64,000 nucleotides of DNA, from the NCBI GenBank assembly GCA_910585965.1, contig CAJUHH010000008.1, forward strand, positions 91,662-155,661, written 5' to 3'. Positions within the stretch are counted from its first letter, which is position 1. Each line of letters begins with the position of its first letter. A program made the position numbers and the translations under genes. Shown here in pieces: positions 17,650 to 24,917 of the stretch. Under the pieces are notes generated by a model. The model had not been told where the DNA came from, searched no databases, and worked only from the letters and a program-made list of their open reading frames with translations. Source of the stretch: an uncultured Lachnospiraceae bacterium. Its GTDB lineage: Bacteria; Bacillota; Clostridia; Lachnospirales; Lachnospiraceae.

Positions 17650-18549
17650 CTATTTATTTATATCCAAATTCCTATATTCCCGAGGCGTACAGTTATAAAA
17701 GCGCTTAAAAATTTTAGAAAAATTACTCGGGCTGTCAAAGCCGCATAACGTTGCTATCTTTGAAATGCTGTCTGCCGGATTCCCTAACAGCATTTCAGCT
17801 CCCTGCATGACCCTATATTTTAACAAATATTGAACCGGGGAAAGCTGGATTGTTTTTTGAAAGCAGCGCAGACATTCCCTTTCGCTGATATCAGCTGTGC
17901 CGGCAATTTCCGACACAGATATATCATCAGAAAAATTTTTATGAATAAATGCGAGCATTTTCCTAATACGGAGATTGTCTTGATTCAGCCGGATATTTCG
18001 CATTTCCGCCTGTGGCTTCAGTTCCCCATATAAGAAAAGGCAGATACGGGATAACTTTTCCCTCACAATAAATTCATATCCGTAACAATCGTTCGCCAGC
18101 GCCTCAAATGCACAGAGAAACCAATGCGCCACGTCCTCATTGTCCTCCGCTTTTATAAAATATCCGCAAAAGCTGCCGCAGGCCAATAACGGCTGTATAT
18201 ATTTTTTTGCAAATACAAAATCTTCATTTCCTGTAATAAGTGCCGGGCTGAAAACAAGGGAACACAATTCACATTCTGCGACAGCCGCACCATAATGAAG
18301 CACATTGGAATTGATAACCACACAGTCTCCCTTTTGCAGAAGAAAAGATTCTGACGGTATTTTTATTTCCATTTGCCCGTTTTTTATATACACAATTTCC
18401 ATTTCCTCATGCCAGTGCCATGGAATAATATCTTCCTGCCTGTCCCTGTGGCAGGAAGAATACCCGGCACAGGGAAATTCCAGGCTCCCATGCGGCTGGA
18501 GTTCTTTTGACGCGCTGTTTAAGTTTAATCCGCATTCTTGTAATGCCAT
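17650..18549 (-). CDS. AraC family transcriptional regulator
   Basis: 299 residues. An N-terminal cupin-like sensor half (HWHEEMEIVYIKNGQMEIKI near residue 42) precedes a C-terminal double helix-turn-helix. The first HTH is around ISVSEIAGTADISERECLRCF, the second around SISKIATLCGFDSPSNFSKIFKRFY, ending in CTPREYR. It is transcribed away from an MFS exporter or importer gene, from an overlapping divergent promoter, so it very likely controls that transporter. The ligand is unknown. The 193-nt region downstream, towards the SIR2 gene, is very AT-rich and holds no gene that I can see. Confidence 0.92.
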   Translation of the reverse strand: MALQECGLNLNSASKELQPHGSLEFPCAGYSSCHRDRQEDIIPWHWHEEMEIVYIKNGQMEIKIPSESFLLQKGDCVVINSNVLHYGAAVAECELCSLVFSPALITGNEDFVFAKKYIQPLLACGSFCGYFIKAEDNEDVAHWFLCAFEALANDCYGYEFIVREKLSRICLFLYGELKPQAEMRNIRLNQDNLRIRKMLAFIHKNFSDDISVSEIAGTADISERECLRCFQKTIQLSPVQYLLKYRVMQGAEMLLGNPADSISKIATLCGFDSPSNFSKIFKRFYNCTPREYRNLDINK

Positions 18550-18615
18550 ATTCCCCCCATTTCTGCGCGGCTTTATTGCGCAAGTCCATTTTTGTGCGTT
18601 TGGCGGTTTTTTTAT

Positions 18616-18664
18616 ATTATATGTCCGAAAATGTATTGTATCAAGTGCTGTTTGACGGTATTCT
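18616..18664. promoter_or_regulatory. Overlapping divergent promoters of the AraC and MFS genes
   Basis: Minus strand: TTGATA (18644-18639), 17 bp, TATAAT (18621-18616) for the regulator. Plus strand: TTGTAT (18636-18641), 17 bp, TATTCT (18659-18664) for the transporter. The two -35 boxes share three base pairs, so polymerase binding should be mutually exclusive unless the AraC protein shifts it. Confidence 0.65.
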
Positions 18665-18696
18665 TTTGATAAAGAAAAGCGCAGGAGGGCAAAAAG

Positions 18697-19896
18697 ATGT
18701 TTCAGTTATTGTTGGTTATTATTTATCTTGCTTTTATCAGCCTGGGGCTTCCAGATTCCTTATTAGGTTCCGCCTGGCCGGCCATGTATCGGGAGTTTTC
18801 CGTTCCCGTTTCTTATGCGGGCGGGATTTCTATGATTATCGCTGTCGGGACGATTGTTTCCAGCCTGCAAAGCGACCGATTGACAAAACGATTCGGGACA
18901 GGGAAAGTTACGGCTGCCAGCGTGCTAATGACTGCTGTTGCGCTGTTCGGATTTTCCATCAGCCATTCTTATGTTTCCTTGTGTCTGTGGGCCGTCCCCT
19001 ACGGGCTTGGCGCAGGAAGCGTGGACGCTTCTTTGAATAATTATGTCGCGCTCCACTATGCAAGCAGACATATGAGCTGGCTTCATTGCATGTGGGGCAT
19101 TGGCGCTTCACTCGGCCCGTATATCATGGGTTATGCTCTCTCCGGCGGATTGGGTTGGAATATGGGTTATCGCTATATTGCCATTCTTCAGGTTGCATTG
19201 ACCGCCGTCCTTGTTTTCAGCCTGCCATTATGGACAAAGCAGGCAGCAGATAATACGGAACAGCCAGACGGGGCAGGAAAAATCAAGCCGCTTTCTTTGC
19301 ACCAGATTATCAGAATCCCGGGCGCAAAAGAGGTTATGATTACGTTTTTCTGTTATTGCGCCCTTGAACAAACAGCCGGCTTATGGGCAAGCAGTTACCT
19401 TGTGCTGCACCGTGAATTACCAGCAGAAACCGCCGCCGGATTTGCCAGCCTGTTTTTTATCGGGATTACGGCCGGCAGAGCTTTCAGCGGATTTTTGACA
19501 ATGAAGCTAAATGATACGAAGATGATACGGCTTGGGCAGGGATTTATGCTGGTCGGCATTGTGCTTTTGTTTCTGCCATTTGGAAGCATAACTGCACTGC
19601 TCGGTTTGATTTTTGTCGGACTCGGCTGCGCCCCGGTTTATCCTTCCATCATACATTCCACCCCGGAACATTTTGGAGCAGATAAATCACAGGCTATGAT
19701 CGGCGTACAAATGGCATCCGCCTATGCGGGGACTTGTTTTATGCCGCCGATTTTCGGATTTATCGCCAACCATATCCATGTTGCACTGTTCCCGGTTTAT
19801 TTGCTGGCAATATTAGCTCTTATGGCTGCCATGCATGAAAAAATGCTGCCGAAAGTATCTGCAAATAAAACCAAAAAGGACGATTTCCATTCGTAA
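18697..19896 (+). CDS. Major facilitator superfamily transporter
   Basis: 399 residues with about 12 membrane segments and the two-times-six MFS layout. The loop after TM2 carries SDRLTKRFGTGKV, a version of MFS motif A, and the mid loop (about 180-205) is charged. The second half has its own motif-A-like stretch (SGFLTMKLNDTKMIRLG). AGGAGGG lies 8 nt before the ATG. The C-terminus is basic and cytoplasmic. It is divergent from an AraC regulator, which suggests a substrate-inducible importer or exporter. The substrate cannot be read from the sequence; the fold half recalls fucose-permease-type members. Confidence 0.9.
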   Translation: MFQLLLVIIYLAFISLGLPDSLLGSAWPAMYREFSVPVSYAGGISMIIAVGTIVSSLQSDRLTKRFGTGKVTAASVLMTAVALFGFSISHSYVSLCLWAVPYGLGAGSVDASLNNYVALHYASRHMSWLHCMWGIGASLGPYIMGYALSGGLGWNMGYRYIAILQVALTAVLVFSLPLWTKQAADNTEQPDGAGKIKPLSLHQIIRIPGAKEVMITFFCYCALEQTAGLWASSYLVLHRELPAETAAGFASLFFIGITAGRAFSGFLTMKLNDTKMIRLGQGFMLVGIVLLFLPFGSITALLGLIFVGLGCAPVYPSIIHSTPEHFGADKSQAMIGVQMASAYAGTCFMPPIFGFIANHIHVALFPVYLLAILALMAAMHEKMLPKVSANKTKKDDFHS

Positions 19897-19918
19897 ATTC
19901 TATGACAGGAGGCCGTAT

Positions 19919-20035
19919 ATGATAGATTTGCATATGCACAGCAAATATAGCGAAGATAGAGAATTTACGCCGTCCGAATGCGCGGAAAAAGGGATTTCTT
20001 ATATTCCAGGCATCGAAATCGACTGCACGGGATAG
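19919..20035 (+). pseudogene. Decayed PHP-domain phosphoesterase gene
   Basis: A good AGGAGG site and ATG open a 38-codon frame beginning MIDLHMHSKYSED, the metal-binding start of PHP (YciV/TrpH-like) phosphoesterases. It then jumps from FTPSECAEKGI to SYIPGIEIDCTG, two motifs normally about 25-30 residues apart, and stops at TAG. The rest of the roughly 270-residue family length is missing before the pfp terminator. An internal deletion plus truncation is the simplest reading. It lies 22 nt after the MFS gene and was probably once co-transcribed with it. Confidence 0.8.
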
Positions 20036-20095
20036 GACAACATGGCTGAACAACTGGCACTCGGGCAGGGAAAAATTTCTCCCTGCACATAAAAT

Positions 20096-20132
20096 AATCC
20101 CGGAAACGCCCATTTACAGCATTTCCGGGATT
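20096..20132 (-). terminator. Rho-independent terminator of pfp
   Basis: An 11-bp perfect stem (AATCCCGGAAA with TTTCCGGGATT) with a 15-nt loop, followed by ATTTTAT on the minus strand, 21 nt after the pfp stop. A second small stem (GCAGGGA/TCCCTGC) at about 20064-20087 may terminate the plus-strand MFS-PHP transcript. Confidence 0.75.
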
Positions 20133-20153
20133 GTATCCGTTACCAAGATTCTA

Positions 20154-21383
20154 TTATTTCCTTACCAGATGCCTCGGCAGACCATTTACAAACAACGGCT
20201 GCAATTCACCCATAATCAATGGTCTTGCATATTTCTCATACCCATCGTTCAGGCCGCATCCATCTTCGGTAATCCACTCTGCGGGAACCGGTCTTTCCAC
20301 GTTAGCGATTGCATGAATATCATATGCGCTTGTACCGCACTGGTACGGATCATCGCCATTCCTGTCAAGCGTGATCATCATGCCGGTCTTTCCTTCTTCT
20401 GCCGCCATAACCGCATCGAAGCCAACCTGGAATGCCTCGTTGATATCCGTCAGGGAAGCAAGATGGGTTGCCGCGCGCTGCAAAGTGGAAAACTCTACGG
20501 CACGAGTCTTAAGCCCTGTCTCAGCCGCCACGAGGGAAGCCAGATAAGCCGCCGTACCGGATAACTGCTTATGGCCGAACGCGTCCACCTTCTTATCCGC
20601 ATCTGCCAGCTCGCATACAAAACGCCCGTCTGCCAAGGATACGCCTTCGGATACTGCGATGACTACGGAATGTTTCGTCTCTGCCAGATGTTTTACTTTT
20701 TCCATAAATTTATCCACATCGAAAGTTACTTCCGGCAGATAAATAGCATCTACGCCGCTGCAATCCTCGCCCTTTGCCAGAGCCGCCGCCGCTGTCAGCC
20801 ATCCCGCATGGCGTCCCATAATCTCCACCAGGCAGACCGTCGGCTTCTCCACGCCGAAGGACTCGTTGTCACGGATAATTTCTTTCAGGCTGGCCGCAAT
20901 ATATTTTGCTGCGGAACCATACCCGGGGCAATGGTCGGTGATCGGAAGATCGTTGTCAATCGTCTTCGGCACGCCCATGAATCTCTGCGGTTTATTGTGG
21001 GCCGCCGCGTAATCGGACAGCATCTTTACCGTATCCATGGAATCATTGCCGCCTGCATAGAATAAGCATTCAATATCATGCTTTTCCATAATTTCAAAGA
21101 CTTTTTCATATACTTCTTCATGGCCTTCAATCTTCGGCATCTTAAAACGGCAGGAGCCTAAAAATGCGGAAGGGGTTCTCTTTAACAGCTCAATGCCTGT
21201 CTCGTCTGCCAGATATTCATCCAAGTCGCACAGATTGTCCTGCAGAAATCCCTGAATGCCATGCACCATTCCATATACTTTTTTCACGCCCAGCTTTTTA
21301 GCCGCCGCATATACTCCGGCCACAGATGAATTAATAACAGCCGTAGGGCCGCCAGACTGTCCAACAACAATACTTCCTTTCAT
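20154..21383 (-). CDS. pfp: PPi-dependent 6-phosphofructokinase
   Basis: 409-residue phosphofructokinase that uses pyrophosphate to phosphorylate fructose 6-phosphate in glycolysis, reversibly. The nucleotide/PPi loop is GQSGGPTAVIN at 8-18. GGNDSMD at 111-117 and K140 in PKTIDND mark the PPi-dependent class; ATP-using enzymes carry GGDGS and PGTIDND. MGRHAGW follows near residue 188. GGAG lies 10 nt before ATG. It is a single-gene unit with its own promoter at 21462-21490 and terminator at 20096-20132. Confidence 0.93.
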   Translation of the reverse strand: MKGSIVVGQSGGPTAVINSSVAGVYAAAKKLGVKKVYGMVHGIQGFLQDNLCDLDEYLADETGIELLKRTPSAFLGSCRFKMPKIEGHEEVYEKVFEIMEKHDIECLFYAGGNDSMDTVKMLSDYAAAHNKPQRFMGVPKTIDNDLPITDHCPGYGSAAKYIAASLKEIIRDNESFGVEKPTVCLVEIMGRHAGWLTAAAALAKGEDCSGVDAIYLPEVTFDVDKFMEKVKHLAETKHSVVIAVSEGVSLADGRFVCELADADKKVDAFGHKQLSGTAAYLASLVAAETGLKTRAVEFSTLQRAATHLASLTDINEAFQVGFDAVMAAEEGKTGMMITLDRNGDDPYQCGTSAYDIHAIANVERPVPAEWITEDGCGLNDGYEKYARPLIMGELQPLFVNGLPRHLVRK

Positions 21384-21461
21384 CGTTATCTCTCCTTTTA
21401 TTTTTTTATGGTTTCTTTATATTGACTGCACTTCTTACAGTACAGCTAATCAGCACACACA

Positions 21462-21490
21462 ATTATAGCAGATTCATAGTCCAAGCACAA
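21462..21490 (-). promoter_or_regulatory. Promoter of pfp
   Basis: Minus strand: -35 TTGTGC (21490-21485), 17 bp, -10 TATAAT (21467-21462) with an extended TGC just before it. Confidence 0.7.
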
Positions 21491-21567
21491 GTTCTTTTCT
21501 GTCTTCTTTATGGGAATCCATGAATGAAAACGGCTGGCCGCGCCGGGATCTTCCGCCTCTTGGAATC

Positions 21568-22431
21568 TTATAAGCAGCTCATATAATAAGCATATAAATT
21601 CTGGTAAGTCTCCGCATTAAAATGAAGCCCGTCCACCAGCTTATATCCAATCGTGTTCAAATAACTATGGCTGTCGATCCATGTGATATCGCCGCTTAAA
21701 CCGTTCTGCATCTGGCTGTTGAAATACTGCACCTGCTCTTCTGTCACATATGGATTCTCCCATACCGGATTCACCGACGCATAATATACCTTTGCGCCTT
21801 TTCCCGTCCATTCCGCCGCCTTTGCATTGACAAGCTCCAGATAGTTGTTCAGGTTCCCCGGATCGTTTACCCCGAGATTGATCAATATTTTAGAACCTTT
21901 CCCTACACAGCCGTCAATTCTCGCTATCGCATTTTCATTAAACCAGTTATAGCCCTTTCCGCTTTCTGCAATCCATGTGCAGCTGTTCTCCCCCACATTG
22001 GCCTGCATCTGCACGAACCGGGAATCGCCTACCAGAATCACCCCCGATACATTTTTTACTTCTGTCACCGCCTGGGGCTGCCCCTCCGTCTGTGCTGCCG
22101 GTTCCGCCGCATTTCCTTCCAGAAGGTATTTATTGCTCACATAAGCCTTGCCCTCTCCGAACGCGATCTCGTACCAGCCCGTATCCGCCTGTCCCGTTGC
22201 CGTTACTTCCTGTCCTTTGGCCAGGCCGCCGACTCTTTCATAATCGGTAGACGGCCCTTTCCTTACATTGACTGCGCCCGAAGCATGCATCACTTTCCCT
22301 TCTTCAAAAGCTGCCACCGTATAGCCCGCCTCTTCCGCCTGCGCATCCGCAGCGCTTTCCGTCGCCCTGCTTTCAAACCCTGGCAATACCAATGCCAGCG
22401 CCAGCGCCAATAACATCGCTTTCTTTTTCAT
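21568..22431 (-). CDS. Secreted SH3b - SGNH/GDSL hydrolase protein
   Basis: 287 residues. A signal peptide (MKKKAMLLALALALVLPGFESRA) is followed by a bacterial SH3 domain (about 50-110: ASGAVNVRKGPSTDYERVG...WYEIAFGEGKAYVSNKYL), a Pro/Gln linker, and an SGNH hydrolase domain. The latter has block I GDSRF, NLGVNDPGN near residue 200, and the closing DGLHFNAET with Asp and His. SH3b suggests binding to peptidoglycan, and the enzyme may de-acetylate or de-esterify wall glycans (inference). The start is ATG 22431, behind AAGGAGCGG; the longer frame lacks a signal. The promoter is at 22534-22562. Confidence 0.85.
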   Translation of the reverse strand: MKKKAMLLALALALVLPGFESRATESAADAQAEEAGYTVAAFEEGKVMHASGAVNVRKGPSTDYERVGGLAKGQEVTATGQADTGWYEIAFGEGKAYVSNKYLLEGNAAEPAAQTEGQPQAVTEVKNVSGVILVGDSRFVQMQANVGENSCTWIAESGKGYNWFNENAIARIDGCVGKGSKILINLGVNDPGNLNNYLELVNAKAAEWTGKGAKVYYASVNPVWENPYVTEEQVQYFNSQMQNGLSGDITWIDSHSYLNTIGYKLVDGLHFNAETYQNLYAYYMSCL

Positions 22432-22533
22432 TTTGGTTTTCCGCTCCTTCCCATTGTCCGCCTGTCCGGCAAAATTATCCGAAGCATTCATGGAGGCAGT
22501 ATTGTCGCCATGAACAGCCGCATTGATATAAAA

Positions 22534-22562
22534 ATTATAGCAAATAATTTCCCTGTTGTCTC
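22534..22562 (-). promoter_or_regulatory. Promoter of the SH3b-SGNH gene
   Basis: Minus strand: -35 GAGACA (22562-22557), 17 bp, perfect -10 TATAAT (22539-22534) with extended TGC. It lies downstream of the small RNA terminator at 22612, so the two units are separate. Confidence 0.7.
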
Positions 22563-22611
22563 TTATCATTTCGTTTTTTCCATAAAAGCCAAAACAAAAT
22601 TACCGCGCATG

Positions 22612-22679
22612 AAAAAGGCGTCCATCAAAGATGGACGCCTACAATGTAAAAGGGGAATTTTACATGGGTCTCTCGACCC
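22612..22679 (-). ncRNA. Candidate 68-nt three-hairpin small RNA
   Basis: The minus strand has an extended -10 (TGGTATACT, 22694-22686) and then, from about 22679, three stacked stems. Stem 1 is GGGTC/GACCC with a 4-nt loop (22679-22666; TA/AT pairs extend it to 22681-22664). Stem 2 is an 8-bp ATGTAAAA/TTTTACAT with a 6-nt loop (22665-22644). Stem 3 is a perfect 10-bp GGCGTCCATC/GATGGACGCC with a 3-nt loop (22639-22617), followed by TTTTT, a textbook terminator. No ORF fits inside. It does not match any RNA family I can name. A leader role is less likely because the next gene has its own promoter. Confidence 0.6.
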
Positions 22680-22694
22680 ATTTATAGTATACCA

Positions 22695-22862
22695 CGATAT
22701 CCTACAATAATCCAGTATTTTTTTAAATTTTTTTCAAAATTTTTTATCGATCTTTTTTGTACTGTTTTTAATTCATCTTTTTTTTTTACATATTTTTACA
22801 GTTTGAGATACCGTTTTTACTTGACTTTGATATGTCGCAATTATATTAGCTTTTTTAATGAT
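22695..22862. other. AT-rich intergenic stretch, no gene seen
   Basis: T-rich on the plus strand, with runs of 5 to 9 T. It contains a second possible promoter (TTGACT near 22831 with TATATT/TATTAG-like boxes), but no ORF, hairpin or repeat that I can support. Confidence 0.5.
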
Positions 22863-22891
22863 TTGACGTTTCAAATTCCCATTGCTAAAAT
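22863..22891 (+). promoter_or_regulatory. Promoter of the secreted Ala/Ser-rich protein
   Basis: -35 TTGACG (22863-22868), 17-bp spacer, -10 TAAAAT (22886-22891) with extended TGC, about 55 nt before the start codon. Confidence 0.75.
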
Positions 22892-22945
22892 ATCCCATGT
22901 CGAGATTTTATTTCTATATTTTTCAACTATCGAAGGAGGTCTATC

Positions 22946-23629
22946 ATGAAAAAAGCAACTCTTAACAAACTACTGGCAAGCGCTTTGGCCGTGGCTCTTT
23001 GCGTTCCTGTATTATTAGCAAATCCCATGACTGTCAATGCATCTGTTTCCGGCAACACGCCCGTTTCCGGCAACGTTCCTTCTACAAGCGCAAGCACTTC
23101 GGAAGGATCTGTATCCAGCAGCGCAGTTTCCCTCGCTTCCCATAACACTGTAATAATCGGCGGAAAGAGTGTGAAGTCCACCGTAGGCGGCATATTCATC
23201 GCAACTGCGGTAAACGGCGTGGCTGTCACCAGCCCTGTTGCATCGGTAAATGCTGCCATCGGTTTAACCCAGGCTGACGTAGATGCAGGAACGAACGCAA
23301 GATTCTTTATCTGCAACAGCGCCAACAAGGAAATGAAGGCAGCGCTCCAATCCGCTGCCGCTGCTGCGGGCAAGACGGTAGGCGCTTATCTTAACATTGA
23401 TTTATATACTATAACGAAAAAAGGCACAGTAACCGCCATCCGTAATACGGCAGAACCTATCACCATGACTTTCGGCCTTCCCGGACGCATCGCCAACGCA
23501 GGGAGCAGCGTTTCTGTGATCTGCATTGATAAAGATGGAAAATCCGTTGTTATGGAAGATACCGATACGGATCCTAAGACGCTGACGGTCAATACCAACG
23601 TGTTCGGCGTATACGCCATCGTATATTAA
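22946..23629 (+). CDS. Secreted protein of unknown function
   Basis: 227 residues. A signal peptide (MKKATLNKLLASALAVALCVPVLLA, cleavage probably near NASVSGN) is followed by a Ser/Thr-rich linker with two copies of a VSGNxPVSGN-type repeat (about 34-65) and a compact beta-rich C-terminal domain. No cysteine pair or enzyme motif stands out. AAGGAGG precedes the ATG with good spacing. The gene is a stand-alone unit with a strong promoter and terminator, so it is probably abundant. I do not recognise the family. Confidence 0.75.
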   Translation: MKKATLNKLLASALAVALCVPVLLANPMTVNASVSGNTPVSGNVPSTSASTSEGSVSSSAVSLASHNTVIIGGKSVKSTVGGIFIATAVNGVAVTSPVASVNAAIGLTQADVDAGTNARFFICNSANKEMKAALQSAAAAAGKTVGAYLNIDLYTITKKGTVTAIRNTAEPITMTFGLPGRIANAGSSVSVICIDKDGKSVVMEDTDTDPKTLTVNTNVFGVYAIVY

Positions 23630-23636
23630 GCAATGG

Positions 23637-23674
23637 ATGCCCTGAATGCCCCCACGGCTTCAGGGCATTCTTTC
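23637..23674 (+). terminator. Terminator after the secreted protein, facing yaaA
   Basis: A 10-bp stem ATGCCCTGAA (23637-23646) / TTCAGGGCAT (23659-23668) with a 12-nt loop, then TCTTTC. It overlaps the 3' end of yaaA on the other strand, so it probably works for both converging transcripts. Confidence 0.75.
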
Positions 23675-24406
23675 AAATACATATTCCGTATCCGTAGACA
23701 TATCCTCCCTGAACACATAGCCCAGCCGGCGGAATTCCTTAACCTCTTCCGGCCTCTCCATTTTTCTTTCGGCCATAAACCGCACCATTTCCCCTCTTGC
23801 CATCTTCGCATAGGTTCCTTTGGTGACAAATCTGCCTCCCGCCGCCTCTCCGAATACGCATGTAATATATGTATCTCCATCCGTCAAATATTTCTCAACA
23901 CATCGGGAATATTCCTTGGAAGCCAGATTCAGGATAATCCCGCTTTCATCCCTGACCTGTTCATAAATGCGGCTTCCCCACAAAGCATACAGATCTTTAC
24001 AGCCATCGATAGATGCTTTCGCCTGCATTTCCAGCCGGTACGGCGTTACTCCGTCCATCGCCTTCAGCACACCGTAAAACCCGGATAAAATACGCAGATG
24101 TTCCTGCACATAATCCAGCTGTCCCTCTTCAAACACCGCCGGAGCCATATACTGGTAAGCGATGCCTTCGTAAGAAAGCACCGCCGGCGTCAACTGGCGG
24201 TAAAGATCCATATGCTCCAGCCGCCTAAAATTCTGTTCCGCAATTTTATCATTGCATTTCCAGAGCTGCTTCAGCTCTTCCCTGGATCTTTCCTTCATCC
24301 ATGCCAATATTTTCTCCGTCTGCGCAAGCAATACCGGTTTCCCGGCACAAGCCAAAGTATCCACGTCCACATTCATCTTCTTTGCGGGAGATAAAATGAT
24401 TTTCAT
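23660..24406 (-). CDS. yaaA: Peroxide stress protein YaaA (UPF0246)
   Basis: 248-residue member of the YaaA/UPF0246 family, starting MKIILSPAKKMN. In E. coli, YaaA limits free iron and so oxidative DNA damage during peroxide stress. Diagnostic stretches include LTPAVLSYEGIAYQYM near residue 73, LSGFYGVLKAMDGVTPYRLEM near 107 and GTYAKMARGEMVRFM near 205. The ATG at 24406 shares its A with the bcp stop (TGATG), so it is coupled to a thiol peroxidase; the pair makes sense as an oxidative-stress unit. Confidence 0.93.
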   Translation of the reverse strand: MKIILSPAKKMNVDVDTLACAGKPVLLAQTEKILAWMKERSREELKQLWKCNDKIAEQNFRRLEHMDLYRQLTPAVLSYEGIAYQYMAPAVFEEGQLDYVQEHLRILSGFYGVLKAMDGVTPYRLEMQAKASIDGCKDLYALWGSRIYEQVRDESGIILNLASKEYSRCVEKYLTDGDTYITCVFGEAAGGRFVTKGTYAKMARGEMVRFMAERKMERPEEVKEFRRLGYVFREDMSTDTEYVFERMP

Positions 24407-24858
24407 CAGACCTCACCCAACATCTTCTCCGGGTCATCCGCCGCTTTCACTTTATCATTGGCCCTGATGATCACGCCCTCTTCATCAATCAAATATGTGG
24501 TCCGCACTACGCCCATGGATACCTTTCCGTAATTATTCTTTTCATGCCATACGTCGTACGCCTGAATCGCGGACAATTCGGGATCTGACAAAATCGTAAA
24601 TTGCAGCCCCTGTTTCTCCTCAAATCGTTTATGGGATGCCACGCTGTCCTTGCTGATGCCGATCACGACCGCCCCTTTCTCCATAAAGAGAGGCGCCCGC
24701 TCCGAATACCCGCAGGCCTGCTTCGTGCAGCCAGGCGTATTGTCCTTCGGATAAAAATAAAGAATCACTTTTTTGCCCCTATACTCTTCCAGCGTGTGAA
24801 TATCCCCGTTCTGGTCGGGCAAGGAAAATCCCGGTGCTTTTGTTCCAACTTCCAACAT
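24406..24858 (-). CDS. bcp: Thioredoxin-dependent thiol peroxidase (Bcp/PrxQ)
   Basis: 150-residue peroxiredoxin of the BCP/PrxQ type that reduces peroxides using thioredoxin. The active-site motif NTPGCTKQAC carries the peroxidatic Cys (about residue 46) and the resolving Cys five residues later. Downstream, KRFEEKQGLQFTILSDPE and RTTYLIDEEGVI match the fold. GGAGGAG precedes ATG 24858; the open frame before it is not peroxiredoxin-like. It follows the class D beta-lactamase-type gene by 59 nt and is translationally coupled to yaaA. Confidence 0.93.
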   Translation of the reverse strand: MLEVGTKAPGFSLPDQNGDIHTLEEYRGKKVILYFYPKDNTPGCTKQACGYSERAPLFMEKGAVVIGISKDSVASHKRFEEKQGLQFTILSDPELSAIQAYDVWHEKNNYGKVSMGVVRTTYLIDEEGVIIRANDKVKAADDPEKMLGEV

Positions 24859-24917
24859 TGTTTTTCTCCTCCTGTTCTTTCTATACCCATTATACCCTAT
24901 CTTTTCCAGATTATAAA

